Counted from the stretch's first letter, positions 48,210-57,761 are shown. The stretch: 64,000 nucleotides of DNA from a bacterium (GCA_030426085.1 JAUHYW010000026.1:44251-108250), one strand, 5' to 3'. A program made the numbers and translations. Notes: a model not told the origin generated them from the sequence alone.

Positions 48210-48572
48210 TCGCCGACCGCGCCCCGCCCCGCCTGCCCTGCCTGCCCGATCGGCGGCCCCGCTGATCGGATGAACCCCGCTCCGCCCGATCACGACACCG
48301 ATGTCAGGCCGACGGCCGCGGCGCCCCGGCCCGGGTCGGGGTGACGTTCACGTCATGGTGGCGCCCGCCGGTTGGAGGGTGATCGCACCGGTCGCCGGTC
48401 GCCGCCCCGGTCCACCGGGCCTCTGCGGGGCGCCGTCCGGCCCTCGGGCGGCGGCTCTGCGAGCGCTGGCGGCCCCGATCGACCCCGAACGACCCCCGGC
48501 GAAAAGTAGACGAGGGAGTCGGGCACGGATCATGCTCTCTACTCGGTTCGCATCCGAACCCGGGAGGTGGTC
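48210..48572. other. Gene-free spacer after sodB
   Basis: 363 bp without a convincing gene. An imperfect inverted repeat, TGATCGG near 48261 with CCGATCA near 48287, could help terminate sodB. The right end (about 48500-48570) is less GC-rich and leads into a strong GGGAGGTGG ribosome binding site, so a promoter for the next gene probably lies there. No -35/-10 pair was assigned. Confidence 0.4.
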
Positions 48573-49067
48573 ATGAACGTTTCGCTCCGCATCCCTGCCC
48601 TCGCCGCGCTCTTCGCCACGCTGCTGCCCGCGCTGGCCGCCGCCGCGCCCGGCGCCTACACCCTCAACGACCTCGACGCCGACCTGCCCGCCTGCGTCGA
48701 GATCGCCGAGCAGGAGGAGGCGGCCCTGCTGTTCGCCAACCACTGCGAGCAGACCTTCACCATCACCCCCATCGCCGAAGCCTGCGCCGGCTGTGATCCG
48801 ACGATCACCCTCGCCCCGGGCGAGATCGGCTGGTACGGGCTGGTCCAGGCGACCGCCGAGGCCGAGCACAGCGCGGCCGGCACCCGGGCCGCCACTTGGC
48901 ACCAGGACAGCGGCCGCAGCGGCACGCTGAGCGCCAAGGTCGGCCTGGCCCCGGTCGAGCTGGCCACCGGCGGCTGCCAGATCCACCCCGCCGCCCCCGC
49001 CGGGGGCGCCTTCTTCGGCCTGGCCTTCATGGTCGGCGGCCTGCTGCGCCTGCGCCGCCGCCGCTGA
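48573..49067 (+). CDS. Secreted protein with MYXO-CTERM-like C-terminal anchor
   Basis: 164 residues. A signal peptide (FATLLPALAAAAPGA) precedes a small domain with several cysteines (LPACVEIAEQEEAALLFANH, EACAGCDPTITL, GEIGWYGLV). The C-terminus, GGCQIHPAAPAGGAFFGLAF then MVGGLLRLRRRR, has Cys, Pro/Gly, a hydrophobic helix and an Arg cluster, as in MYXO-CTERM sorting signals. Such tails are processed to anchor proteins at the myxobacterial surface. The function of the domain is unknown. Confidence 0.7.
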   Translation: MNVSLRIPALAALFATLLPALAAAAPGAYTLNDLDADLPACVEIAEQEEAALLFANHCEQTFTITPIAEACAGCDPTITLAPGEIGWYGLVQATAEAEHSAAGTRAATWHQDSGRSGTLSAKVGLAPVELATGGCQIHPAAPAGGAFFGLAFMVGGLLRLRRRR

Positions 49068-49122
49068 GCCCCTCCCGCGCGCAACCGTTGCCTCACGGGC
49101 CGCGGTGGGCCACCCTCGTCCC

Positions 49123-51021
49123 ATGCTCGAAGCCCTCGACTTCGTCGACCCCGGCGTCCTCATCGACCGCCTGCTGCACGCCGAGCAGGAGGTCTTGTTC
49201 CTGGTGGGCGCGCCGATGTGCACCCCGGTCGGCGAGACCCCCGGGGTGCCCGGCGTGCCGGGGGTCATCCAGCGCATCCGGGCCGAGTTCCTGCCGGTGG
49301 ACGGCGAGGCCGCCCCCCGCGCCGAGCGCAAGGCGACCGCGCTCGCCTCTCTGGACGAGGCGCTGGTCGGCGCCGACAACCCCTACCAGACGGCGTTCCG
49401 CTTCCTCATCGCCCGCCGCGGGCTGCAATCGGCCAACCGCCTGATCACCCGGGCGGTGCTCGACGCCGGCCGCACGCCGGTGGACGAGGGGCTGAGCGAT
49501 CCGGTGCTCGACACCCTGGAGTACGACCCCACCGCGTGGCACCTGCCGCCCGCCGTCCGGGCCCTGGGCGCGCTGGTCGCCCGCTACCGCCAGCGCTTCG
49601 GCCGGGCGGTGCTCACCACCAACTTCGACCCGCTCATCGAGGTCGCCATCCGCGCCGCGGGGGGCAACGCCCACAGCGCCGTGCTCGTGGCCGACGGCAG
49701 CCTGGAGTCCACCCGGGGCGAGGGCACGCTGGTGGTGCACGCCCACGGCTACTGGCACGGCGCCGACACCCTGCACACCCCCGCCGCGCTCGAGCAGGAG
49801 CGGCTGGCCCTGCGCCGCTCGCTGGCCCGGCTCTACGAGCGGCGGCTGCTGGTGGTGATGGCCTATGGCGGCTGGGACGACGTCTTCACCCGCACGCTGG
49901 CCGAGGTCGTCGGCGATCAGGGTGCCTTCACCGAGGTCGTGTGGTGCTTCTTCGAGGACGACCCGGCCGACATCGTCGAGCGCTGCGGGCACATCCTCGA
50001 GCAGCTCCGGCCGGCGCTGATGCGCCAGCGGGCGACCCTGGTGCGGGGGGTGGACTGCCACGCGGTGCTGCCGGCGCTCGTCGAGGCCCTCGACCGGGAG
50101 CTGGCCCACGCCGAGGAGGAGGTCGTCGGGCGGGAGGCGGTGTGCAAGGCGCTGCTCGACGCGCTCGACGCCCACCGCCCGGTGCAGCTCGTCGGCGAGC
50201 CGCAGATGGGCAAGTCGGCGGTGCTGCAATGGCTCGGCCGGCGCACGGTGCCCGAGGGCTGGCTGGCGGTGACCCTCGACGCCAGCCGCCTCGCCCGGCG
50301 CACCCCGGTCGGGCTGGCCTGGGCCACCATCGAGGCCGCCGAGCGCGCCGATGTGGGCGAGCTGCTGCGCGACCGGGCCGCGGTGCCCGACGTCGAGGAC
50401 GCCCTGCGGGCCCTCGAGGCGCTGGGGCCGCTGCGGCTGATGATCGACGACGCCGACGCGCTCGCCGACGAGGGCCACGGCTTCACGTCCGGCTTCTTCG
50501 CCCGCCTCGCCGAGTGGTCCGCCGAGGGCCGCTTGCAGTGGATCTCGACCTCGCGCCGCCCGCTGGGCGGCTGCTTCGCCGGCCTGGATCTGCCGTTCTT
50601 CGCCGAGGCCCACATCCTGTGCATCGGCGGCCTCGACCGGGGCGCCACCCGGCGCATGCTGCAAGAGCACCTCGGCCGCGAGGCCGGGCGGCACGCGCTG
50701 CGCCTGGGCGGCACCCTGCCGGCGGCGGTGCGCTGGCTGGCCCGCCAGCGGGGCCCGCTGACCAGCGACCCGGGGGGCACCGCCCAGCGCTTCCGGAGCT
50801 GGATCCGGCCGCTGCTGCGCCGCTGGTGGCAGCAGATGGACGACGCCGAGCGCAGCCTGATCCGGGACGCCGCCCGGGGGGCGCTGCCCGTCGACCGGCT
50901 CAACCCGGACGACGGCCCGGTCGCCGCCCGCCTCGCCGCCCGGGGGCTGCTGGTCGAGCTCGACGGGGGCTGGACGCTCAACGGTCAGGCGTGGCGCGAC
51001 TTCGTGCGCAGCCTCGGCTGA
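49123..51021 (+). CDS. SIR2-like domain fused to a STAND-type ATPase
   Basis: 632 residues (a GTG at 49105 would add six). Residues about 20-300 are a divergent SIR2_2-type domain: VLFLVGAPMC (Gly-rich loop), RAVLTTNFDPLIEVAIRAAG (TTNFD, catalytic Asn), VVHAHGYWHG (His) and VVMAYGGWDDVFTRTL. Residues about 335-560 are an ATPase with Walker A VGEPQMGKSAV, Walker B LRLMIDDADAL and WISTSRRP. The C-terminal ~70 residues look like a winged helix. SIR2-STAND proteins are known antiphage NADases in other bacteria; here the role is inferred. There is no adjacent partner. It is the second SIR2-type conflict gene in the window. Confidence 0.78.
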   Translation: MLEALDFVDPGVLIDRLLHAEQEVLFLVGAPMCTPVGETPGVPGVPGVIQRIRAEFLPVDGEAAPRAERKATALASLDEALVGADNPYQTAFRFLIARRGLQSANRLITRAVLDAGRTPVDEGLSDPVLDTLEYDPTAWHLPPAVRALGALVARYRQRFGRAVLTTNFDPLIEVAIRAAGGNAHSAVLVADGSLESTRGEGTLVVHAHGYWHGADTLHTPAALEQERLALRRSLARLYERRLLVVMAYGGWDDVFTRTLAEVVGDQGAFTEVVWCFFEDDPADIVERCGHILEQLRPALMRQRATLVRGVDCHAVLPALVEALDRELAHAEEEVVGREAVCKALLDALDAHRPVQLVGEPQMGKSAVLQWLGRRTVPEGWLAVTLDASRLARRTPVGLAWATIEAAERADVGELLRDRAAVPDVEDALRALEALGPLRLMIDDADALADEGHGFTSGFFARLAEWSAEGRLQWISTSRRPLGGCFAGLDLPFFAEAHILCIGGLDRGATRRMLQEHLGREAGRHALRLGGTLPAAVRWLARQRGPLTSDPGGTAQRFRSWIRPLLRRWWQQMDDAERSLIRDAARGALPVDRLNPDDGPVAARLAARGLLVELDGGWTLNGQAWRDFVRSLG

Positions 51022-51109
51022 GCCGCCGCCGGGGTACGTGACGGGCCGGTTGCCCGCGAGGCCCCCCGCGTGGTTCCATCCGCCCGACACCGATCTCTGG
51101 GAGGTGATC

Positions 51110-51499
51110 GTGTTTCGTCTCTTTCTGCTGACATGCTGCCTGACGTTCCCGGCCCTGGTGGGCTGCGACGACGAGAGCGAAGGCGAGGTCTCGTTCCAGG
51201 TGGCCCCGAACGACGAGTTCGCCATCCCCGGGCTGGGCTTGATGAATCGGGTCTACGTCTCGGTGCGCCACGTCGGCTACGAGCGCGAGGCCGACCCCGA
51301 CGACGAGGATCCGTCCATCGGCATGATGCGGATCTACGACGACGAGAACAGCCTCGCCGATGACCCCCGCATGTTCGAGGGCGACACGCTGCGGTTCACC
51401 TACGACGACTCGACGTTCTCGCTGGAGGTCGTCGACTTCGAATTCGAGGACGAGGACCTCCGCCAGGGCAAGGCGACCCTCAGCGTCGAGCGCCTCTGA
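51110..51499 (+). CDS. Acidic lipoprotein, unknown
   Basis: 129 residues, GTG start at 51110 after a strong GGGAGGTGA. The lipobox FPALVGC (Cys about residue 19) indicates a lipid-anchored protein. The mature part is rich in Asp/Glu, with beta-type segments (VSFQVAPNDEFAIPGLGLMN, TLRFTYDDSTFSLEVVDFEF). No family is recognised. Confidence 0.7.
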   Translation: MFRLFLLTCCLTFPALVGCDDESEGEVSFQVAPNDEFAIPGLGLMNRVYVSVRHVGYEREADPDDEDPSIGMMRIYDDENSLADDPRMFEGDTLRFTYDDSTFSLEVVDFEFEDEDLRQGKATLSVERL

Positions 51500-51554
51500 C
51501 TCCGGCCGGCGCCCGCTGGCCGGCCCCACCCCACGGTCACCACACGGAGGCGCC

Positions 51555-52571
51555 ATGCGCCAGATCCTGTTCCCCAAGGCCGGACCGCCCGAGGTCATGC
51601 AGCTCGTCGAGGCCCCCGACCCCGAGCCGGGGCCGGGCGATGTGCGCGTCCGGGTCGCCGCGGCCGGGATCAACTTCGCCGACATCAGCGCCCGCATGGG
51701 CATGTACCAGGACGCGCCGCCCTTCCCCTGCGTCATCGGCTACGAGGCCAGCGGCACCGTCGAGGCGGTCGGGGCCGAGGTGAAGGATCTGGCCGTCGGC
51801 GACCGGGTCGCCGCGATGACCCGCTTCGGCGGCTACAGCGACGTGCTCGTCGTGCCCGCGCTGCAAGCGGTGAAGCTGCCCGAGGGCCTCGACCTCGTCG
51901 CGGCCGCCGGCCTGCCGGTCACCTACCTCACCGCGTGGCTCATGCTGATGCACCTGGGCCACGTCGGCGAGGGCGACACGGTGCTGGTGCACTCGGCCGG
52001 CGGCGGGGTGGGGCTCAGCGCGCTCCAGATCTGCAAGTGGCGGGGGGCGACGGTCATCGGCACCGCCAGCGGCGGCAAGCACCCCCGGCTGCGCGAGATG
52101 GGTCTGGACCATGCCATCGACTATCGCGCGGCCGACTTCGAGGCCGAGGTGAAGCGCATCACCGACGGGGCGGGGGTCGACATCGCCCTCGACGCGGTGG
52201 GCGGGGAGAGCTTCGCCAAGAGCTATCGCTGCCTGACCGACTTCGGCCGGCTGTATCTCTTCGGCGTGTCGAGCTTCAACCCCGGCCTGACCCGCAACCT
52301 CTTCGCCGCGCTCAAGGGCATCGTCAAGACGCCCCGGTTCCACCCGTTCAACCTGATGAACGACAACAAGGGCGTGCACGGGGTGAACCTGGGGCACCTG
52401 TGGCATCGGCTGCCCGCGATGCGGGGCATGTTCGACCGCATCGTCGAGCTGGCCGGCGAGGGCGTCCTGACGCCGGTGATCGACGCCACCTTCGACTTCA
52501 CGCAGGCAGCCGAGGCCCACCACTACATCCAGGCCCGGCGCAACTTCGGCAAGGTGCTGCTGACGCCCTGA
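51555..52571 (+). CDS. Medium-chain (quinone oxidoreductase-like) zinc-independent alcohol dehydrogenase family enzyme
   Basis: 338 residues, start ATG at 51555 behind CGGAGG. MDR motifs: GINFADISARMGMYQDAPPF, PCVIGYEASGTVEAVG, AGLPVTYLTAWLML, and VLVHSAGGGVGLSALQI (the NADPH-binding AxGGVG loop). The catalytic-zinc Cys/His ligands are absent, placing it with quinone oxidoreductases and VAT-1-like proteins. It probably reduces a quinone or enone with NADPH. Confidence 0.88.
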   Translation: MRQILFPKAGPPEVMQLVEAPDPEPGPGDVRVRVAAAGINFADISARMGMYQDAPPFPCVIGYEASGTVEAVGAEVKDLAVGDRVAAMTRFGGYSDVLVVPALQAVKLPEGLDLVAAAGLPVTYLTAWLMLMHLGHVGEGDTVLVHSAGGGVGLSALQICKWRGATVIGTASGGKHPRLREMGLDHAIDYRAADFEAEVKRITDGAGVDIALDAVGGESFAKSYRCLTDFGRLYLFGVSSFNPGLTRNLFAALKGIVKTPRFHPFNLMNDNKGVHGVNLGHLWHRLPAMRGMFDRIVELAGEGVLTPVIDATFDFTQAAEAHHYIQARRNFGKVLLTP

Positions 52572-52640
52572 CCGATCGCATCCGGCGCCGGCCCCCGCCG
52601 ACGCCCGCCAGCGCAGCCCCCGGCCCGATGCGAGATCGAC

Positions 52641-53954
52641 ATGGCCCACGACGCGACCACCACGATGACCGCGGCCCGGGCCCCGCTGCCGACGGCCCGC
52701 CCGCGGCTGCACTGCCTCACCCGGGTGCACCCCGACAGCGATCACCCCCAGCCCATCGACCGCGCGCTGGTCCTCGGTCGCAGCCCGGGGCCCGGCCACT
52801 GGACGCTCGACGACCGGCGCACCAGTCGGCGGCACTTCGAGGTGGCGCCGGTGCGGGGCGAGGTCGACGCGGTGCGGCTGACCGATCTGGGCTCGAAGAA
52901 CGGCACCTTCGTCGACGGGGCCCGGGTCGAGGCGGCCTATCTCGAGCCGGGCGCGGTCATCCGGGCCGGGGATACGCTCTTCGTCTACGAGGCGGTCGAG
53001 CGGCCGGCCGACGGTGGCCCGCCGCTGGAGCGGGGCGTCTCGCTGCCCCTGCTGCACGCCCTGCACCGGGCTCGCGCCCTAGCGCCGCTCGCGATGCCGG
53101 TGCTGGTCGTGGGGCCCACCGGCGCGGGCAAGGAGCGGGTCGCCCGGCTGCTGCACACGGCGAGCGACCGCGGCGGGTCGCTGGTGGGGGTCAACTGCGC
53201 GACCTTCGGGGCCGAGCTGCTGGCCAGCGAGCTGTTCGGGCACGTCGCGGGGGCGTTCTCCGGCGCGCGGACCGCCCGCGACGGGCTGTTCGTCTCGGCC
53301 GGCGGGGGCACGCTCTTCCTCGACGAGATCGCCGAGATGCCGCTCGAGCAGCAGCCGGCGCTGCTGCGGGCGCTGCAAGAGGGCCGGGTGCGGCCGGTGG
53401 GCGCCGATCGCGAGCGAGCGGTGGACGTGCGGGTCGTCGCGGCGACCCACCGCGACCTGAAGGCGGCCGTAGAGGCGGGGCGCTTCCGGGGCGACCTCTA
53501 CGCCCGGCTGGCCGGGGCGGTGGTGCGGCTGCCGGGCCTCGCCGCCCGCCCGGCCGACGTGATGCCGCTGTTCCGGCTCTTCTCGAGCGAGGGCGGCGGG
53601 CCGCCGCCGACGATCACCGCCGACGCGGCCGAGGCGCTGACGACCTACCACTGGCCGTTCAACGTGCGCGAGCTGCAGCACGCGGCGACCGCGGCCCGGG
53701 TCGAGGCCGGCCGGGCGGAGGTCGTCGGCCTCGAGGCGCTGCCCCCCGACGTGCGCGAGGCCCACGTCGAGCGGCTGCGGGCCACCGCCGAGCCCGAGGA
53801 TCTGCCGCTCGATCGGCCGACGCTCGAGCGGGCGCTGCGGGCCCATGACGGCAACGTCTCGGCGGTCGCCCGGGCCCTGGGGCGCACCCGGCAGCAGGTC
53901 TACCGCAGACTGCAACTCCTCTCGATCGATCCGGCGGACTTCCGGGCCGGCTGA
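52641..53954 (+). CDS. FHA-domain sigma-54-dependent transcriptional activator
   Basis: 437 residues. An N-terminal FHA domain (LVLGRSPG, TSRRHFEV, LTDLGSKNGTFVDG) senses phosphothreonine. A sigma54-interacting AAA+ domain follows: VVGPTGAGKERVARLLH (Walker A), ELFGHVAGAFSGARTARDGL (the L1 loop reads GAFSGA instead of GAFTGA), GGGTLFLDEIAEMPLE (Walker B), and an R-finger region GADRERAVDVRVVAATHRDL. A Fis-type HTH (LERALRAHDGNVSAVARALG) ends it. FHA-bEBPs are abundant in myxobacteria and usually respond to Ser/Thr kinases; no kinase gene is adjacent. Confidence 0.92.
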   Translation: MAHDATTTMTAARAPLPTARPRLHCLTRVHPDSDHPQPIDRALVLGRSPGPGHWTLDDRRTSRRHFEVAPVRGEVDAVRLTDLGSKNGTFVDGARVEAAYLEPGAVIRAGDTLFVYEAVERPADGGPPLERGVSLPLLHALHRARALAPLAMPVLVVGPTGAGKERVARLLHTASDRGGSLVGVNCATFGAELLASELFGHVAGAFSGARTARDGLFVSAGGGTLFLDEIAEMPLEQQPALLRALQEGRVRPVGADRERAVDVRVVAATHRDLKAAVEAGRFRGDLYARLAGAVVRLPGLAARPADVMPLFRLFSSEGGGPPPTITADAAEALTTYHWPFNVRELQHAATAARVEAGRAEVVGLEALPPDVREAHVERLRATAEPEDLPLDRPTLERALRAHDGNVSAVARALGRTRQQVYRRLQLLSIDPADFRAG

Positions 53955-54066
53955 GCGCCCCCGCGGGGCCCCCCCCGGCCTCCGAAAAGAAAATCGCCCT
54001 TCGTTTGCCACCCCGGCCGGCGCCGGTGTCCCACAGTCGAGATCCACACCCGACAGAGAGACACCC

Positions 54067-56379
54067 ATGCGACTCATGCCCCTGCCCTGGCTGGTCGCGT
54101 GCGCTGCGGCGTGCGCGCTCGGCTGTGAAGAGACCCCTCTCGACCCGTCGTCCGACGGCGGGCCGCCGGCCGACGCGAGGCCCGGCGCGACGCCCCCCAC
54201 GGCGCTGGTCGACGACCCGAGCCTGATGCTGCGCCGCCTCACCCGGGGCGAGCTGGAGCGCAGCCTGACCCACGTCCTCGGCCCGATCCGGCTGGTCGAC
54301 GCCGAGCCCGACCGGCATCACGCCGGCTTCGCCCGGGTCGGCGCCCGCCTCTCGACCCTGTCGGGCAGCGGCGTGGAGCGCATCGCCTTCGCGCTCGAAG
54401 ACGCGATGGATCAGGCGTTCGCCGATCCGGCCGCGCTCGCCGGCCGCATCGGGTGCGACCCGGCGCAGGCGGGCTGCGTCGACGACGCCCTCGCCGCGCT
54501 CGCCCGGCGCGCGTGGCGCCGCCCGCCGACGGCCGACGAGCGGGCGGCCCGCCGGGCGCTGGCGGCCCGATGCGGGGGCGGCCTCGCCGGCCTGCGCTGC
54601 GGGGTGTCGTCGCTGCTGTACTCGCCGCACTTCCTGTACCGGGTCGAGCTGCCCACCGACGGGGTCTTCGTGGGCTTCGACATGGCCTCCCGCCTGTCGT
54701 ACTTCCTGTGGGGCGGGCCCCCGGACGACGCCCTGCTCGACGCGGCGGCGGCCGGCGAGCTGGACACCGCCGAGGGCGTGCGGCGCCACGCGGCGCGCAT
54801 GGTGGACGACCCCCGGGCCCGGGTCGGGCTGCGGGCGTTCGTCGACGAGTGGTTCCGCACCGACCGCCTCGATCGGCTGGGGCGGGACATCCTCGCGGTC
54901 ACCTTCGAGGACGTGCAGTTCGAGCTGGGGCGCAGCGGCCAGCTCCAGCCGTGGCTCGACCGCTTCGTCTACGCCGCCGGCGAAGAGCTGCGGCGGCTGG
55001 TCGAGCACCACGTCTTCGACCGGGACGCCGACTACCTCGACCTGCTGACCACCGACCGCACCGTCGTCGACGAGAACCTGCTGGGGCTGTACCGGCTCAC
55101 CGACAACGCCGAGGGCGAGGGCTTCCCGGGGCAGGTGCGCGGCGAGGCGGACGGCGAGGGCGAAGGCGACGAGGGCGAAGACGACGAGGGCGAAGACGAC
55201 GAGGGCGAAGACGACGAGGGCGAAGACGAGCCCTTCGACTTCGAGTGGTGCGTCGAGGACTGCCTCGAGTGGTGCCTCGACGAAGAGCCGGACGCGCCGT
55301 GCCACGACCTCTGCCCCGAGGAGTGCGAGTACGAACGGCAGTACTACGAGGGCGAGGGGGGCGAGGACGAGGCGCCGGCCTTCGAAGGCGGCGACGGCGC
55401 CGGCCGGATCACGCTCGACGAGGCCTACGACGCCGACGGCTTCGCGCGGGCGACCCACGCCGCCGACAGCCCCCGCCGGGGCCTGCTCGGCACGCTGGCG
55501 GTGCTGGGGCAGCTCGGCAAGCAGAACGAGACCTCGCCCACCCGCCGGGGGCTGTACGTCATGCGCCGCATCCTGTGCCTCGAGGTCGGCGAGCCGCCGG
55601 ACGACATCGACGTCTGCCATCGCCCCGACGGGGTCTCCCGCCGGGCGTCGATGGAGGACCATCACATGTGCGCGGCGAGCTGCGCGGGGTGCCACTCGCA
55701 GATGGATCCCATCGGCTTCGCCCTCGATCGCTTCGACACCGTCGGCCGCCTGCGCCGGGTGGACGACTGGGGCTTCCCGCTCGACACCGACGTCTCGTGG
55801 CGGCTGCTGCGGCCCGCGGGCAGCGCCGATCTGCGCTTCGACAGCCTGCGCACCATGGCCACGACCTTCCGCGAGCTGCCCGAAGCCACCACGTGCGTCA
55901 CCCGGCAGATCTATCGCTTCGCCACCGGCCGCGAGGAGCACCCGGCGGACGCCGGGACCATCGCCGCGCTCGACGCGATGTTCCGCGGTGGCGGCCGCCG
56001 GCTGCGGAGCTTCCTGGTCGACTTCACCGCGACCGACGCCTTCCGCCGGGCCGCGGTCGCCGAGGCCGCGCCGTCGGCGCCGACGCTGGCCGAGCTGAAC
56101 GCGACGCTCTTCGGGCCTCACTGCGGCGCGTGCCACGTCGGCCCGGCGCTCGGCGGCCTCGACCTCGGCGCCGACGACGGGCAGCTCGATCGCCTGCGGG
56201 CCCCGAGCAGCGCCGGCATGCCCCAGATCACGCCGGGCGACGTCGAGCGGAGCTACCTGTGGCACAAGGTCGCCGGCACCCACCTCGACGTGGGCGGCGC
56301 CGGCGCCCGCATGCCCCCCAATCAACCCATCTCCGACGATGACATGCAGCGCCTCCGGGCGTGGATCGAGGGACTGTGA
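54067..56379 (+). CDS. DUF1592/DUF1588/DUF1585-type lipoprotein with CxxCH motifs
   Basis: 770 residues with a lipobox (ACALGC). The order matches the DUF1587-1595-1592-1588-1585 family: RRLTRGELERSLTHVLGP, then YSPHFLYRVELP and SRLSYFLWGGPPDDALLDAA, GLRAFVDEWFRTDRLDRL, RRGLYVMRRILCLEVGEPP, CAGCHSQMDPIGFALDRFD and RQIYRFATGRE, ending with CGACH. A cytochrome-like heme site is plausible at both CxxCH motifs. An acidic repeat tract and Cys-rich segment (about residues 360-430) interrupt the DUF1592 part. It overlaps the DUF1552 gene, its usual partner. The role of the family is unknown. Confidence 0.88.
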   Translation: MRLMPLPWLVACAAACALGCEETPLDPSSDGGPPADARPGATPPTALVDDPSLMLRRLTRGELERSLTHVLGPIRLVDAEPDRHHAGFARVGARLSTLSGSGVERIAFALEDAMDQAFADPAALAGRIGCDPAQAGCVDDALAALARRAWRRPPTADERAARRALAARCGGGLAGLRCGVSSLLYSPHFLYRVELPTDGVFVGFDMASRLSYFLWGGPPDDALLDAAAAGELDTAEGVRRHAARMVDDPRARVGLRAFVDEWFRTDRLDRLGRDILAVTFEDVQFELGRSGQLQPWLDRFVYAAGEELRRLVEHHVFDRDADYLDLLTTDRTVVDENLLGLYRLTDNAEGEGFPGQVRGEADGEGEGDEGEDDEGEDDEGEDDEGEDEPFDFEWCVEDCLEWCLDEEPDAPCHDLCPEECEYERQYYEGEGGEDEAPAFEGGDGAGRITLDEAYDADGFARATHAADSPRRGLLGTLAVLGQLGKQNETSPTRRGLYVMRRILCLEVGEPPDDIDVCHRPDGVSRRASMEDHHMCAASCAGCHSQMDPIGFALDRFDTVGRLRRVDDWGFPLDTDVSWRLLRPAGSADLRFDSLRTMATTFRELPEATTCVTRQIYRFATGREEHPADAGTIAALDAMFRGGGRRLRSFLVDFTATDAFRRAAVAEAAPSAPTLAELNATLFGPHCGACHVGPALGGLDLGADDGQLDRLRAPSSAGMPQITPGDVERSYLWHKVAGTHLDVGGAGARMPPNQPISDDDMQRLRAWIEGL
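55168..55227 (+). repeat. 15-bp tandem repeat inside the DUF1592 gene
   Basis: Four perfect copies of GACGAGGGCGAAGAC, encoding DEGED units, form an acidic low-complexity insert. The length divisible by three keeps the frame whatever the copy number. Slippage-prone and probably variable among relatives. Confidence 0.9.
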
Positions 56380-57761
56380 TGACCGCCTCCGACACCCGAA
56401 AGACGCGCCCCACGGGCGATGACCGCCTCGACGTCACCCGCCGCGGCTGCCTGCGGGGCCTGCTCGCCGGGGGCGCGCTGGCGACCCTGCCGCTGCCCCG
56501 CCTCGCCCGAGCGATGGGGCCCAACGGCGATCGCTTCGCCGACGGCCGCCCGCTGCCCCGCCGCTTCGGGGTGTGGTTCTTCGGCAACGGCATCCACCCC
56601 GAGGCGTGGCACCCCGCCGGGCCCGGCGGCACGGGCAGCGACTGGTCGCTGAGCCGCTCGCTGTCGCCGCTCGCCGCCCACAAGGCGTACCTCTCGGTGC
56701 TCAGCGGCTACGAGGTGCGCGCGGACGGGGCCCACGTCGGGGGCACGGCCGGCGCGCTGACCGGGGCGGTGCCCCACGCATCCGGCGGCGCGCAGCGCCC
56801 GAGCATCGACCAGCTCGTCGCCGCCGGTCCGGTGGGCGAGGGCACCCCGCTGCGCTCGGTCGAGGTCGGGCTGTCCAAGGCGACCCCCGCCGGCCCCCAG
56901 CCGCTGCTGCACGCCATCAGCCACCAGGGGCCGTCGGCCGTCAACTACCCCGAGTACGACCCCCATCGGCTCTACGGGCGGCTCTTCGGCCTCTCGGCGG
57001 CGCCCGACGCCGAGCGCCTCTCGCGGCGCAGCGTGCTCGACGTGGTGCGGGGCGACTTCACCGCGCTGCGGGCCCGGGTCGGGCAGGGCGACCGCCGCCG
57101 GCTCGACGCCCACGCCGACGCCGTGCGCGACCTCGAGCGGCGGCTGGCCGAGATCCCGATGGGGGCCTGCGGGGGCATCGCGCCGCCGGCGGCCGACGTG
57201 CGGGCCGACGACCGGGAGGAGGCCCCCGCGGCGCTGCACGATGTCATGAGCCGGATGATCGCGATGGCCCTGGCGTGTGATCTGACCAACGTCTTCAGCT
57301 ATGCCTTCACCCTGCCGGCGGCCCATGTCTACTACCGGCACCTCGGGGAAGCCTTCGAGCGTTCCTTCCACGAAGACATCGTGCACCTCGTCGACGCCAT
57401 CCCCGATGGCTACGGGCTGGTGGCGCAGGGGGTCGAGTACACCATGCAGGCCCTGGCGACGACCCTGGACCACTTCGCGGCGACGGCGGTCGGGGGCGGC
57501 ACGCTGCTCGACGAGCTGGCGATGCTGGTGACGAGCGACGTGTCGTATGGCTGGACCCATGAGATGCGGGACTACCCGGCGCTGGTGGTCGGGCGGGCCT
57601 GCGGGGCGCTGCGGGGCGACGTGCACGTGCCGGCCGACGGGGCGCAGCGCAACTTCAGCGACATCTTGCTGACCCTGGCCCGGGTCGGCGGCGTTCGGGC
57701 GGACGCGCTCGGGCTCGGCGCGTGCCGCTCGACGACGACGGTCGACGCGATCGTGGCGTGA
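56379..57761 (+). CDS. DUF1552 family protein with Tat-like signal
   Basis: 460 residues. The ATG shares one base with the TGA of the DUF1592 gene (TGATG); a GTG at 56376 is possible. An RRGCLRGLLAGGALATLPLP segment looks like a twin-arginine or membrane-type signal. DUF1552 motifs: RRFGVWFFGNGIHPEAWHP, LSVLSGYEVR, PSIDQLVA, MIAMALACDLTNVFSYAF and VTSDVSYGWTHEMRDYPALV. The family is distantly like sulfatase/phosphatase-fold DUF1501 proteins and always pairs with DUF1592 genes in Myxococcota and Planctomycetes; its function is unknown. Confidence 0.9.
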   Translation: MTASDTRKTRPTGDDRLDVTRRGCLRGLLAGGALATLPLPRLARAMGPNGDRFADGRPLPRRFGVWFFGNGIHPEAWHPAGPGGTGSDWSLSRSLSPLAAHKAYLSVLSGYEVRADGAHVGGTAGALTGAVPHASGGAQRPSIDQLVAAGPVGEGTPLRSVEVGLSKATPAGPQPLLHAISHQGPSAVNYPEYDPHRLYGRLFGLSAAPDAERLSRRSVLDVVRGDFTALRARVGQGDRRRLDAHADAVRDLERRLAEIPMGACGGIAPPAADVRADDREEAPAALHDVMSRMIAMALACDLTNVFSYAFTLPAAHVYYRHLGEAFERSFHEDIVHLVDAIPDGYGLVAQGVEYTMQALATTLDHFAATAVGGGTLLDELAMLVTSDVSYGWTHEMRDYPALVVGRACGALRGDVHVPADGAQRNFSDILLTLARVGGVRADALGLGACRSTTTVDAIVA

